Origin: a virus | DNA: 43,105 nt | Strand: one strand, 5' to 3' | IMG/VR virus record: IMGVR_UViG_3300037119_001971 | Location: 1-43,105 of that record | The notes under the pieces: model-generated | What the model saw: the letters and a program-made list of their open reading frames with translations, nothing else | Database searches by the model: none | What the model was told of the DNA's origin: nothing | Shown here: positions 31,111 to 38,567 of the stretch, piece by piece | Numbering within the stretch: position 1 is the stretch's first letter | Layout of the letters: the number at the start of each line of letters is the position of its first letter | Program-made: the position numbers and the translations under genes

Positions 31111-31580
31111 CAGTCCTCCACACCGAGCCAGCCGAGTAGGTCCATCATGCTGGGGGCGAGGTAGTCCGCCATGCGGTACATGAGGTCTGGTTCCATGGGG
31201 TCTTCCAGGAGGATGGCAGTGCGCTTGCCGGCGGCTACTGCCCAGCCCAGCTCCATGTGTGCGCTCTTGCCGCAGGGCAGCACCATGACGAAGGTGTCGG
31301 CCTGCAGCATGGCGGCCATATCGTTGTCGTAGCCCTCGACGGCCCGGTCGTGGCCCAGCATCTCCAGGTACTGCTCTACCGGCACATGGTCGTCGCCCTT
31401 GGCCCTGATGCCTTCGCCGTAGGACGGGTCCACCTGGCGCCATGAGAAGCCTTCGCCATCGGGTGGGTTGCGGAAGTCGTAGTGCTCGATGCCGACACTG
31501 CGCAGGGCGGCGCACACAGCGACCTGGACAGGGTTGCGCCAGGACGATGCCACGTAGACGTACTCGGGCTTGCCGTTCAT
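31110..31580 (-). CDS. Nucleoside 2-deoxyribosyltransferase-like protein
   Basis: 156 aa; ATG overlaps the upstream stop (ATGA). YVYVASSWRNPVQ (residues 7-19) forms the first strand and substrate loop, NDMAAMLQADTFVMVLPCGKSAHMELGWAVAAGKRTAILL (87-125) holds the acidic D88, the PCGKSAHMELG loop with candidate catalytic E110, and the last strand. This is the Rossmann-like fold of nucleoside deoxyribosyltransferases and DUF4406, which cleave or swap the base of nucleosides or nucleotides. In phages such enzymes may feed nucleotide salvage, make modified bases, or act on signalling nucleotides. Substrate unknown. Confidence 0.75.
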   Translation of the reverse strand: MNGKPEYVYVASSWRNPVQVAVCAALRSVGIEHYDFRNPPDGEGFSWRQVDPSYGEGIRAKGDDHVPVEQYLEMLGHDRAVEGYDNDMAAMLQADTFVMVLPCGKSAHMELGWAVAAGKRTAILLEDPMEPDLMYRMADYLAPSMMDLLGWLGVED

Positions 31581-31936
31581 CTCTTGGTTCTCCTGTTGGT
31601 CCTCGGGGCTTTGCCGTTGCGCACCACGTGCTCGGGGTCGAGCGTGGCGATCATGGCCATGGTCTTCTCTGCCGACGTGGGTGCTTCGCCTCTGGCGTGG
31701 GTCACCCAGGCCGGCGTCCGCTTGTAGTTGCTGCGGCCCCGGTGCCCTGTGTAGTCCACCCACAGTAGGACCCTGCTGAAGCAGCGGGTGCAGCGCAGGT
31801 GGACCTCGGCCAGGTGCTCAGGGTTGCGTTCATGCCCGATGGGCGGGAACGTGTCGTCCCAGGAGTGGCCGAAGCCGCCCTGGCAACGGGTCTGCTCCAC
31901 TGAGACTTCTGTGGGGGTGTTGGGGGAAGTCGGCAT
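31577..31936 (-). CDS. Small zinc-finger-like protein, 119 aa
   Basis: ATG 31936, no strong ribosome site. RCQGGFGHSWDDTFPPIGHERNPEHLAEVHLRCTRCFSRVLLWVDYTGHRGRSNYKRTPAW: the single Cys18 plus His24 and the later CxxC (LRCTRC) form a candidate zinc site seen in many small phage proteins. The C-terminus is basic (RNGKAPRTNRRTKR). It follows the MuF-like head gene by 35 bp. Confidence 0.7.
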   Translation of the reverse strand: MPTSPNTPTEVSVEQTRCQGGFGHSWDDTFPPIGHERNPEHLAEVHLRCTRCFSRVLLWVDYTGHRGRSNYKRTPAWVTHARGEAPTSAEKTMAMIATLDPEHVVRNGKAPRTNRRTKR

Positions 31937-31971
31937 ATCACTGCCATTACAGCATGAATGTGGTGGTCATG

Positions 31972-33009
31972 TCAGGAGTGTATGGGCGCCCACATCTGCT
32001 CGACCTCTGCCTGGGTGTGCAGCTCAGGGGTGAACACCGCAATGGCGCAACGGCAGGAGGGGTGAAGTGGCGGGATGGGCAGGACCACCTCTGTCCCTTG
32101 CCTTGCCCCGGGGGCTCTCCAGGTGCCGTCTATGGGGCTCGTCTTGCCGTGCATTGGTGCGCATCTGTCGCATGTCCGGTCGTCTCTTGTGGCGATCCAC
32201 ACCCGCATCGCAGTGCCTGGGAGAAGCCCACGGGACATCTTGTCCTTGATGTACGTGTCAACCCCAAAGTTGTTCGCCATGATGGTCTCGGTGCGTGCGA
32301 TGTTGGTCGCCCGGTACTTGCGGTACCGGTGTGCGTTGGCCGTCAGGATGTCTGCGATGTGCTGGGGCTTCACCTTGTTGGCCACCATCACCTGACGCTG
32401 CTTGATGAGCGCCGCTGTATGGCTGGGGAGCAGCGGGATGAAGTCGTAGATGTCCCGGGCCATCTGTGCAGGTGTTGCATTGCCCGCCTGGCTGTTGGCG
32501 ACGATGAGGGAGATGTTGCGCCGCATGGTGTTGTCGATCCCCGTCACCAGTGCAGCACTGCGGTTCTCCGCCCAGTCCATGGCGTCTCTGTTCACCGCAC
32601 TGAAGCGGAGGTCTGCGTCCAGGCGTGCCGGTGCGTACTTCCCCGCTGCTTCCATGGCCTTGGCCCCGAACATCGTGGCGGTGTCGTGCACCGTGCGCTG
32701 CGTCCACCGTGTGAGCTTGCCCTGGAATGTGTTGAGCTGCTCGGTGAACTCGAAGTCCGCCCACTGCCTCACCGCACCGGCCATGGCGTAAGCGCTGTGC
32801 TTGGACTCGGGCACCAGCTCGTGCAGGAACCGTGTGAACGCCTTGAACGAACGGTCCACCCCGGGCACCAGTGCGGTCCACAACTCGATCAGCGCCTGTT
32901 CCAAGGCCGAGTAGGTGAACTCCTGGCCGTGGTCCACGATGTCTTGCAGTGCGCTCACTTGCCAGAAGGCCCGTTCACGCCGGAACAGCTCGTCGAACTG
33001 GGTTGCCAT
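31972..33009 (-). CDS. Head morphogenesis protein, MuF-like
   Basis: 345 aa; ATG 33009. A long helical N-terminus leads to the C-terminal MuF signature: YRATNIARTETIMANN, then RVWIATRDDRTCDRCAPMHGKTSPIDGTW (about residues 270-290) and PIPPLHPSCRCAIAVF. In SPP1, Mu and many actinophages this minor head protein enters the procapsid near the portal and may be injected with DNA. Here it is separated from the portal by the 523-aa gene and a structured gap. Confidence 0.9.
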   Translation of the reverse strand: MATQFDELFRRERAFWQVSALQDIVDHGQEFTYSALEQALIELWTALVPGVDRSFKAFTRFLHELVPESKHSAYAMAGAVRQWADFEFTEQLNTFQGKLTRWTQRTVHDTATMFGAKAMEAAGKYAPARLDADLRFSAVNRDAMDWAENRSAALVTGIDNTMRRNISLIVANSQAGNATPAQMARDIYDFIPLLPSHTAALIKQRQVMVANKVKPQHIADILTANAHRYRKYRATNIARTETIMANNFGVDTYIKDKMSRGLLPGTAMRVWIATRDDRTCDRCAPMHGKTSPIDGTWRAPGARQGTEVVLPIPPLHPSCRCAIAVFTPELHTQAEVEQMWAPIHS

Positions 33010-33018
33010 GAGGCGAAC

Positions 33019-33243
33019 CTACTTTGGGGTCCCAAACTGAAAGAGCCCGACCTGGAGGGGGTCACAGTCCCTTGAGCCCAGGCCGGGCCTCTCTTGCATT
33101 CGCACTGCCCAGTGTACCAGGACGGAGAATGCCCGGCCCTCCGGTGGCGACCATTGGACCGAGCACTCCGCAACTTCCCCGAGTCCCACAGGAGATATGG
33201 GACACCCACAGCGTATCTCATAGAGGGAAGGCCCGGCCCGCAT
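33019..33243 (-). CDS. Doubtful small protein ending in FGTPK
   Basis: From ATG 33243 the frame reads MRAGPSLYEIRCGCPISP and continues for 74 aa with three cysteines near the start, ending QFGTPK over a family-1 palindrome, the same arrangement as in the 239-aa gene at 3 kb. There is no ribosome site and third-position G+C is lower than in neighbours. It overlaps several inverted repeats. The palindrome at the stop is the main argument for it. Confidence 0.25.
   Translation of the reverse strand: MRAGPSLYEIRCGCPISPVGLGEVAECSVQWSPPEGRAFSVLVHWAVRMQERPGLGSRDCDPLQVGLFQFGTPK
33023..33036. repeat. Family-1 palindrome TTTGGG-GT-CCCAAA, site 7
   Basis: Perfect arms, 14 bp upstream of the MuF-like gene's ATG, at the left border of the 0.63-kb gap. 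Confidence 0.85.
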
Positions 33244-33668
33244 CGGATGATTGTGTCCCAACCGTGGTCCCGGACAGGCCGAGCCCTTCTCCCCCGAGGC
33301 GTCACTGTAGCTCAACGCAAAGAGCCGGTGCCCAGCGTTGCGCTACGCCTTCTCCCGGCTCCTTGAGCCACACGCTTCTGGAATGCTCCGGTGACGTCTT
33401 CCCGGCTTGTCCCTCTGAAGGGCAGCAGTGGCTGCGCACCATGGTAGCTCAGGAACGACGATGCCCCCGGGACTTCCGACCGGGGGCACCATCGCTCTTG
33501 GGGGACCTTCAGCCCATTGTTGTGCGATGGGTTGAGGTCTGTTGATCATGTCCCGGTCCACGGTCTTGCCCGAGTTGCGGCGTTTATCTCTTCACACCTC
33601 GGCCTCACCGTGATTGCCCACTCTCCCGGGCCATGACCTGTGGGCGCTCACCACCACACACCACTAGC
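33037..33668. other. Structured intergenic gap between head genes
   Basis: About 630 bp with no well-supported gene. It holds several inverted repeats: GGCCGGGC/GCCCGGCC (33081-33088 and 33131-33138), TGGGACAC/GTGTCCCA (33198-33205 and 33253-33260), GTCACTG/CGGTGAC (33301-33307 and 33389-33395) and the strong hairpin at 33462-33488. A tRNA was considered and rejected. Candidates are a structured RNA, a regulatory or packaging site, or an origin; the sequence alone does not decide. Confidence 0.6.
33462..33488. terminator. Strong 9-bp hairpin in the head-gene gap
   Basis: TGCCCCCGG and CCGGGGGCA are separated by a nine-base loop. It lies about 180 bp after the 523-aa gene. There is no T-run on either side, so it may be a structural element rather than a terminator. 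Confidence 0.4.
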
Positions 33669-35240
33669 TCAGCATGCACCACCGAAGAAGGCAAGGCGCT
33701 TGGCCATGCGTGAGACTTCCTTGTTCACCGCTGCAGCGAACTGGGCCTCGTCGAAGTCCTCCAGCGCCATGACGATGAAGCAGTCGTCGTCTCGCAGCAC
33801 TGCGTCGTCGGTCTTGGACACGGTGCTCTTGATGACCCCTGAGTGGGCCATGTAGGGCGTTGTGCGGACCGCCGAGCTTGTCGATGGGCTGGAGGCGCCT
33901 GGCGTGTTGATGGGCGTGCCGTAGGGGCTTGTGGAGCCTCTGGGCGTGGACACGTCTGCGAGGTCGAAGCTGCGTGCGCTGGGGTCCACTCGTTGGCCTG
34001 GCTGCACGGTGACGCTGCCACCGTTGCCCTTCTTGCGTACTCGTGCAGTGACGAACATGCCGGCCTTCTCCTCGGCCTGGCCCTTGAGGTGGTTGGCGGC
34101 TGCTGCTGCGGTTGCGCCTGCGGCTCTGCCCACGTCACTGCCGGCGTTGCTGAAGGTCATCTCGACACCCATCACGAGGCCTGCCATGGCCCCGGCGAAC
34201 GCTGCCTTGCCCACCGTGACCATGATGGGCTTGGCGATGTGCATCGCTGAGCGTGCGACCTTCTTGGTGTTCTTGACGTTGACCTTGCCCCGCACTGCTT
34301 GGCCGGCATGGCGTGCGGCCACACCTAGCGCACTGCCACCGACTCGTGCGAAGCGCCCGTTCTTCTCCCGTGGCTGGCTGGGGTTGTACTGCTTGCGGAA
34401 GTCGTCAAGCATCTGCTTGGCCACCACGGTGGACATGATCGCCTTGACGAACTCGTCCTTGTCGAAGCCGTCGAGCGGCATGGTGATCAGCACACCGTCG
34501 TCGGCCTTGCGCAGGAATTGGGTGTTGGGCGTTGCTCGTCCTGATGCGTCCACGCTGTAGCTCGACGTGAAGCCGGGGCCTCGTTGGCTGCGTTGGCGTC
34601 CTTCTCGTGCTGAATCCTGCCGTGCTCGTGCCGCGGTGCGTGCGGTGCCTGGTGATGCTCCACCACCGCTGTCCACGGTGAAGTGGGAGCGCACGTCGGC
34701 CCAGTCGGTGCTCGATGCGGCAAAGCCGGTCTGGACCTTGTTGCCTCGGATGTGCGCTGCGGCGTGGGTGGCGCCCTTGGGCTTGCCCTTCATCATGTTG
34801 ATGACGTCGGAGTCGAGTTTGTACGCCGTCTGCTTGGCGTTGCCTGAGTGGTAGGTGGTGTAGGCATAGGCGCCGACGATGGCACCGGCGATGGCCACCT
34901 TGCCCAGCACCTTGAGCGTGGGCTTGATGGCCCGTCCTGTGGCCTTGGCCCCTCGGCCCGCACCTCGGGCTGCGGTGGCTGCACCACGGCCCACTGCTGA
35001 CCACTTGCCGTCCTTGGCCCGTGGTTGGCCCGGGTCGTACTTGCGTAGCTCGGTCAGCCACTTCTCGACGTCGGCCTTGTCTTGGTCCTTGAAGTGCTCG
35101 ACCTGGCGGAGCCTGCGCTGAGCTTGGACCTTGGTGGCGTAGGGGCCACCGAGGTGCTTGGAGTTGTCGTGGCTCATGACATGGAAGCCGTCCTTGCGCT
35201 CCACGATGATCTTCAGGACGGGCTCCAGCGTGGTGGTCAC
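33669..35240 (-). CDS. Two-module virion-type protein with QPRxKxGRW/F motifs
   Basis: 523 aa from GTG 35240 (GTGA overlap with the portal stop). Two similar halves: KYDPGQPRAKDGKWSAVG (about residue 67) then a Gly/Ala-rich hydrophobic run (VLGKVAIAGAIVGAYAYTTYHSG) and DDGVLITMPLDGFDKDEF; and QYNPSQPREKNGRFARVG then MVTVGKAAFAGAMAGLVMGVEM and DDDCFIVMALEDFDEAQF near the end. Each half thus carries a basic linker, a possible membrane-active segment and an acidic motif. Gene position suggests an internal or ejected virion protein or prohead component; I know no matching family. Confidence 0.75.
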   Translation of the reverse strand: MTTTLEPVLKIIVERKDGFHVMSHDNSKHLGGPYATKVQAQRRLRQVEHFKDQDKADVEKWLTELRKYDPGQPRAKDGKWSAVGRGAATAARGAGRGAKATGRAIKPTLKVLGKVAIAGAIVGAYAYTTYHSGNAKQTAYKLDSDVINMMKGKPKGATHAAAHIRGNKVQTGFAASSTDWADVRSHFTVDSGGGASPGTARTAARARQDSAREGRQRSQRGPGFTSSYSVDASGRATPNTQFLRKADDGVLITMPLDGFDKDEFVKAIMSTVVAKQMLDDFRKQYNPSQPREKNGRFARVGGSALGVAARHAGQAVRGKVNVKNTKKVARSAMHIAKPIMVTVGKAAFAGAMAGLVMGVEMTFSNAGSDVGRAAGATAAAAANHLKGQAEEKAGMFVTARVRKKGNGGSVTVQPGQRVDPSARSFDLADVSTPRGSTSPYGTPINTPGASSPSTSSAVRTTPYMAHSGVIKSTVSKTDDAVLRDDDCFIVMALEDFDEAQFAAAVNKEVSRMAKRLAFFGGAC

Positions 35241-36748
35241 TTCTTGGCTCCGTTGCTCGATGCCTTGCTGGGCTTCGCTGTAGGCCGCCTAGAAGGCGTT
35301 CTGCGGCCCGGAGAGGGCTTTCGGGTACTACCCCCCTTGGCTGCCCCTGGCGGGACGCCTGGAGGCTTCACAGCGGCCACTGCGAGGGCGTTCTTGCCCT
35401 TGACCTCTTCGCCGGCTGCCATGGTGTCCATCTGGCCCTGGAGCTGCATCTCCATGTCGGCCTGCTTCTGCTCCTCCTGCATCGCTCGGACGTCGTCGGT
35501 GATCTCCGGGAAGCTCGCAAGCTCCATCAGGTGGTCCTCCAGCTCCGCATTCGGGAACAACGGGAAGTTGGCGCCGGCGAGCTTGGACACGTAGTCAGCG
35601 ATCTCGCTCAAGGGTGGTGTCTCGATGTCCCCGAACGTGAACGTGGGGAGCTTGTCCATGGGCAGGTTGTTGGCGTAGTACAGGTCAGGGATGGCCCGGT
35701 TGTTCATCTCGTCTGCGATGACGTTGAGCCATGTGCCGATGGCTTGGCTGAACAGGTTCGTCTTGTCCGAGCTGAGTGCCCATGAGCCCACGTCCTGGGT
35801 GCCCAGGAGGATGAAGTCTGCGAGCACCGTCATGGCGATGCGTTGGTCGTAGCGGGTGATGACGTCGTTGGTGTTGAACTGGCGGGCACCACCGGTGGAC
35901 ATGAGCCTGAAGTCGAAGATGAGCTTGCCGTCTGAGTTGTAGCCCATGGGGAACAGGCCGCCCTCGGTCTTGTCCCTGCGCACCTCGGTGACGAAGCGGC
36001 GCATGGCGGCGACCATGGACTTCTCGTCGTCGCTCGCTGAGTCCAGCAGGTACTCGAACGGCAGGAAGGCAACGGGGAGCCCAGCCAGGTCACGCTCGAT
36101 GCCGATGCCCTCGACCTCTTCCATGCGTGTCTTGAAGAACCAGGGCCGGTAAGCGTTGCGCAGGATCGAGCGGCCCTCGGGGTTCTGCTTGGAGGACCGT
36201 GGCACGAGGTGTAGCGCCTTGCTACGGGGCAGGAACACGTCCTTGTAGTCGGGTGGTGCCAACTGGTTCCAGCCCGTGACCCGTCCGTTGGGCGTGAAGG
36301 ACCACTCCTGCCATGAGTCCTGTGAGCGGATGGCGAACTTGGACCAGCCCGTCTTGCCGTCGTCGTGCTTGCTGTTGCGCTCGGGGTCTCGGTTGTTGCC
36401 CTTGCGCTCCTTGTAGCAAATCTCCAGCCAGCTCCACCCGAAGGGCAGCATGGACAGCATCTCCGACAGTGTCATAGCCCAGCCGGGGTCCAGGTCCTTG
36501 ATGCACTCCTCCACGAACTCGGCGTTCTTGATGTGCTCGGGGCCTTGGTCGAATGGCTCGACCCGCACCGTGGCCCGGCGCATGAGCATGTCGATGGTGA
36601 ACAGGAACGCACCCACCACGGGGTCGTTGTCCGCCATCTGTCTGTAGACCTGGATGGCCTTCTGTCCCTGCAGTGCAGGGAGGAACTCCTCGAAGATGTA
36701 CCCGCCAGCCCGCTGGAGGCCGGTGGTACCCAGTTCTGCAACAGGCAT
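35237..36748 (-). CDS. Portal protein
   Basis: 503 aa; ATG 36748 with Shine-Dalgarno GGAGGAG. The sequence has the flow of DUF935/Mu gp29-type portals: YRQMADNDPVVGAFLFTIDMLMRRATVRVEPF, ILRNAYRPWFFKTRMEEVEGIGIERDLAGLPVAFLP, RRDKTEGGLFPMGYNSDGK, DVITRYDQRIAMTVLADFILLGTQDVGSWALSSDKTNLFSQAIGTWLNVIADEMNNRAIPDL. The last 70 residues are basic and Pro/Lys-rich. It forms the dodecameric channel at the head vertex through which DNA is packaged and ejected. It faces away from the terminase, with only 48 bp between their starts. Confidence 0.9.
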   Translation of the reverse strand: MPVAELGTTGLQRAGGYIFEEFLPALQGQKAIQVYRQMADNDPVVGAFLFTIDMLMRRATVRVEPFDQGPEHIKNAEFVEECIKDLDPGWAMTLSEMLSMLPFGWSWLEICYKERKGNNRDPERNSKHDDGKTGWSKFAIRSQDSWQEWSFTPNGRVTGWNQLAPPDYKDVFLPRSKALHLVPRSSKQNPEGRSILRNAYRPWFFKTRMEEVEGIGIERDLAGLPVAFLPFEYLLDSASDDEKSMVAAMRRFVTEVRRDKTEGGLFPMGYNSDGKLIFDFRLMSTGGARQFNTNDVITRYDQRIAMTVLADFILLGTQDVGSWALSSDKTNLFSQAIGTWLNVIADEMNNRAIPDLYYANNLPMDKLPTFTFGDIETPPLSEIADYVSKLAGANFPLFPNAELEDHLMELASFPEITDDVRAMQEEQKQADMEMQLQGQMDTMAAGEEVKGKNALAVAAVKPPGVPPGAAKGGSTRKPSPGRRTPSRRPTAKPSKASSNGAKK

Positions 36749-36796
36749 GAGTGGCAACTCCTCCGTCGCAGAGTACGGCGCTACGTTCGGCCTGCT

Positions 36797-38248
36797 GTGT
36801 CCTCCATCATCGTCAAGCGCCCACCACAGACGAAGACCGAACTCTGGTGGTGGCTGAAGGCAGTCACGGGCCAGACGGTGCCACCAGTGAAGTGCTGTGC
36901 CAATCACGTCGCACCGTTGGACGTGGCCTGGGCCATCTACACCCGTCAGCACCCTGTCATCGTGATCAAGGCGAGCCGAGGCCTAGCCGGCAAGAGCCAG
37001 CTCCTGGCCACCATCGCCGTGGGGCTGTCTATCATCCAGGGTGTTGAGGTTCTGGTGCTTGGCGGTTCCATGCACCAGAGCCTCAACGTGCAGAAGATCA
37101 GCTCTGATCTTTGGGACTTCCCGAACATGCCCCGGGACCTGTTGCTGCGTGAGCCCACCAAGACCGAGTACGTGATGCGTCACGGTGGCCGTGTGCGTGC
37201 GGTACCGGCGTCACAGAAGAGCGTGCGTGGGCCTCACCCCAACATCCTGCTGATGGACGAAATCGACGAGATGGACCTGGAGGTGCTCGATTCCGCCATG
37301 GGCATGCCGATGTCCAAGAAGGGCCACCGTGCCGTCACGGTGATGTCGTCCACCCACCAGTACCCGTTCGGCTCCATGACGGAGATCCTGAACCGGGCCA
37401 ACGACAACGTGGACTGGTGGTCGGTGATGTGGTGCTGGCGTGAGTCCAGCTCCTCGCCCCATGGTTGGTTGGACCCCATGGCTGTCGAGCAGAAGCGGAT
37501 GGAGCTGTCCCGCATCATGTTCGACGTTGAGGTCGAGCTGCAGGACCCCGTGGTGGACGGCACGTTGTTCCCGCCCGAGCACGTCTATGCGATGTGGGAC
37601 GAGGCCCGTGGCACCTATGAGGGCAAGCCGTCGGAGTACCTGGAATTCGAGGAGCCACAGATCGGGGTCAAGTACGCCACCGGTGTCGACTGGGCGAAGT
37701 CCAAGGACTGGACGGTGATCACCACGAGGCGCATGGACACCTGGGAACTGGTGGCGTGGGAGCGCATGCAGCGGCTGCCGTGGCCGTTCATGATCCGCAA
37801 GGCGCTCGACAGGGTGAAGCGCTACCCAGGCTCCATGGCCCATGACGCCACCGGCATCGGTGACGTGATCGCTGACGTGTTCCCCGAAGAGGTGCGCCGG
37901 TTCCGCAACATCCACGACGTGGTGATGCGGGGCTCAGAGCGCAGTGAGCTGTTCACCGAGTACATGACAGCGCTGGAGTCCAACACCTTCCACGGTCCCC
38001 ATGTGCGCTTTGCCCGCAGTGAGCACCTGTATTGCACATGGAAGGACATCTTCACCGTCGCCGGCCACCCGCCCGACTCCATCGTGGCCGAGTGCATGGC
38101 GTGGTACTGCCGAGGCAAGTCCCAAGCCGGCAAGATGACCGATGCCGTAGTGCAGCCCCGCAACAGCTCGCCGTGGGCCGGTGGCCTGTCCACCGACCTG
38201 GCCGGCATGTCCGTGGGCTCCGACGGTTGGGGCAACTGGCAAGGCTAG
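36797..38248 (+). CDS. terL: Terminase large subunit
   Basis: 483 aa from GTG 36797. Walker A is ASRGLAGKS (59-67), Walker B NILLMDEIDEMD (149-160), with MSSTHQYP as coupling motif. The nuclease domain carries GVDWAKSKDW (D298) and AHDATGIGD (D350, D356), the RuvC-like acidic triad. This ATP-driven motor cuts concatemers and packs DNA through the portal. It is the only plus-strand gene, diverging from the portal and converging on the gene at 38.3 kb. No Shine-Dalgarno precedes the GTG, so the start is uncertain. A family-1 palindrome follows its stop with no gap. Confidence 0.92.
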   Translation: MSSIIVKRPPQTKTELWWWLKAVTGQTVPPVKCCANHVAPLDVAWAIYTRQHPVIVIKASRGLAGKSQLLATIAVGLSIIQGVEVLVLGGSMHQSLNVQKISSDLWDFPNMPRDLLLREPTKTEYVMRHGGRVRAVPASQKSVRGPHPNILLMDEIDEMDLEVLDSAMGMPMSKKGHRAVTVMSSTHQYPFGSMTEILNRANDNVDWWSVMWCWRESSSSPHGWLDPMAVEQKRMELSRIMFDVEVELQDPVVDGTLFPPEHVYAMWDEARGTYEGKPSEYLEFEEPQIGVKYATGVDWAKSKDWTVITTRRMDTWELVAWERMQRLPWPFMIRKALDRVKRYPGSMAHDATGIGDVIADVFPEEVRRFRNIHDVVMRGSERSELFTEYMTALESNTFHGPHVRFARSEHLYCTWKDIFTVAGHPPDSIVAECMAWYCRGKSQAGKMTDAVVQPRNSSPWAGGLSTDLAGMSVGSDGWGNWQG

Positions 38249-38262
38249 TTTGGGGTCCCAAA
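38249..38262. repeat. Family-1 palindrome TTTGGG-GT-CCCAAA, site 8
   Basis: Perfect arms, starting right after the terminase stop and ending three bases before the stop of the converging small gene, so it fills the whole convergent gap. Confidence 0.85.
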
Positions 38263-38265
38263 GCG

Positions 38266-38364
38266 CTAGCCGTTGATGATGACGGCAGCCCAGATGGCGG
38301 CGGCGGCAAAGACGTAAGCCGTGGGCCAAGCGTTGTACACCGCTGCCACGGCTGCCAGCGCCAC
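38266..38364 (-). CDS. Tiny hydrophobic protein, start uncertain
   Basis: From GTG 38364 32 aa: VALAAVAAVYNAWPTAYVFAAAAIWAAVIING, nearly all membrane-spanning. A CTG at 38385 overlapping the upstream stop would add RYCFFF in front. Ends at the family-1 palindrome. A holin-like size, three genes downstream of the lysozyme-like enzyme in the same direction, makes lysis a possibility only. Confidence 0.45.
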   Translation of the reverse strand: MALAAVAAVYNAWPTAYVFAAAAIWAAVIING

Positions 38365-38381
38365 GAAGAAGAAGCAGTACC

Positions 38382-38567
38382 TCAGTCTTGGTGGGCGATG
38401 TCGGTGGGTGGCAGGGACGGCACGCCCGTGGCTGCGTCGAGCTTGTCGCACAGCTCGCCGTACTGGGCAGCCCACTGCGGGCTTGCCGTTGCCCGTTGCG
38501 TGAACCGCAACGCAGTGACGATGAGCATCAGGTCGTCGTACTCGATGTGCAGCACGACACTGGTCAT
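38382..38567 (-). CDS. Unknown protein, 61 aa
   Basis: ATG 38567 overlaps the stop of the lysozyme-like gene (ATGA). TSVVLHIEYDDLMLIVTALRFTQRATASPQWAAQYGELCDKLDAATGVPSLPPTDIAHQD: one strand then helices. A family-2 palindrome lies within it. No family recognised. Confidence 0.7.
   Translation of the reverse strand: MTSVVLHIEYDDLMLIVTALRFTQRATASPQWAAQYGELCDKLDAATGVPSLPPTDIAHQD
38495..38511 (-). repeat. Family-2 17-bp palindrome, site 8
   Basis: GTTGCGTGAACCGCAAC, one mismatch from consensus, inside the 61-aa gene and far from the Ala/Val repeat gene. Confidence 0.55.

Noticed and set aside
33301-33396. tRNA-like fold: seven-pair ends GTCACTG/CGGTGAC, TA after the first arm and a GCTC/GAGC D-arm
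   Set aside because: The anticodon arm needs an eight-base loop without the usual U33, the D-loop lacks GG, and no TTCRANY T-loop exists. Kept only as an inverted repeat.
33343-33561. Open frame of 72 codons in the structured gap (minus strand)
   Set aside because: No ribosome site, spans the strongest hairpin, composition unlike neighbouring genes.
33309-33671. Word TAGCTCA seen three times in the structured gap
   Set aside because: The last includes a stop codon of the 523-aa gene and another copy occurs at 27.85 kb; flanks differ, so no repeat family is supported.
36365-36796. Upstream extension of the terminase frame across the portal gene
   Set aside because: It would overlap the portal's N-terminus on the other strand. 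The portal has a strong ribosome site, and terminase-like sequence begins only after about 36797.
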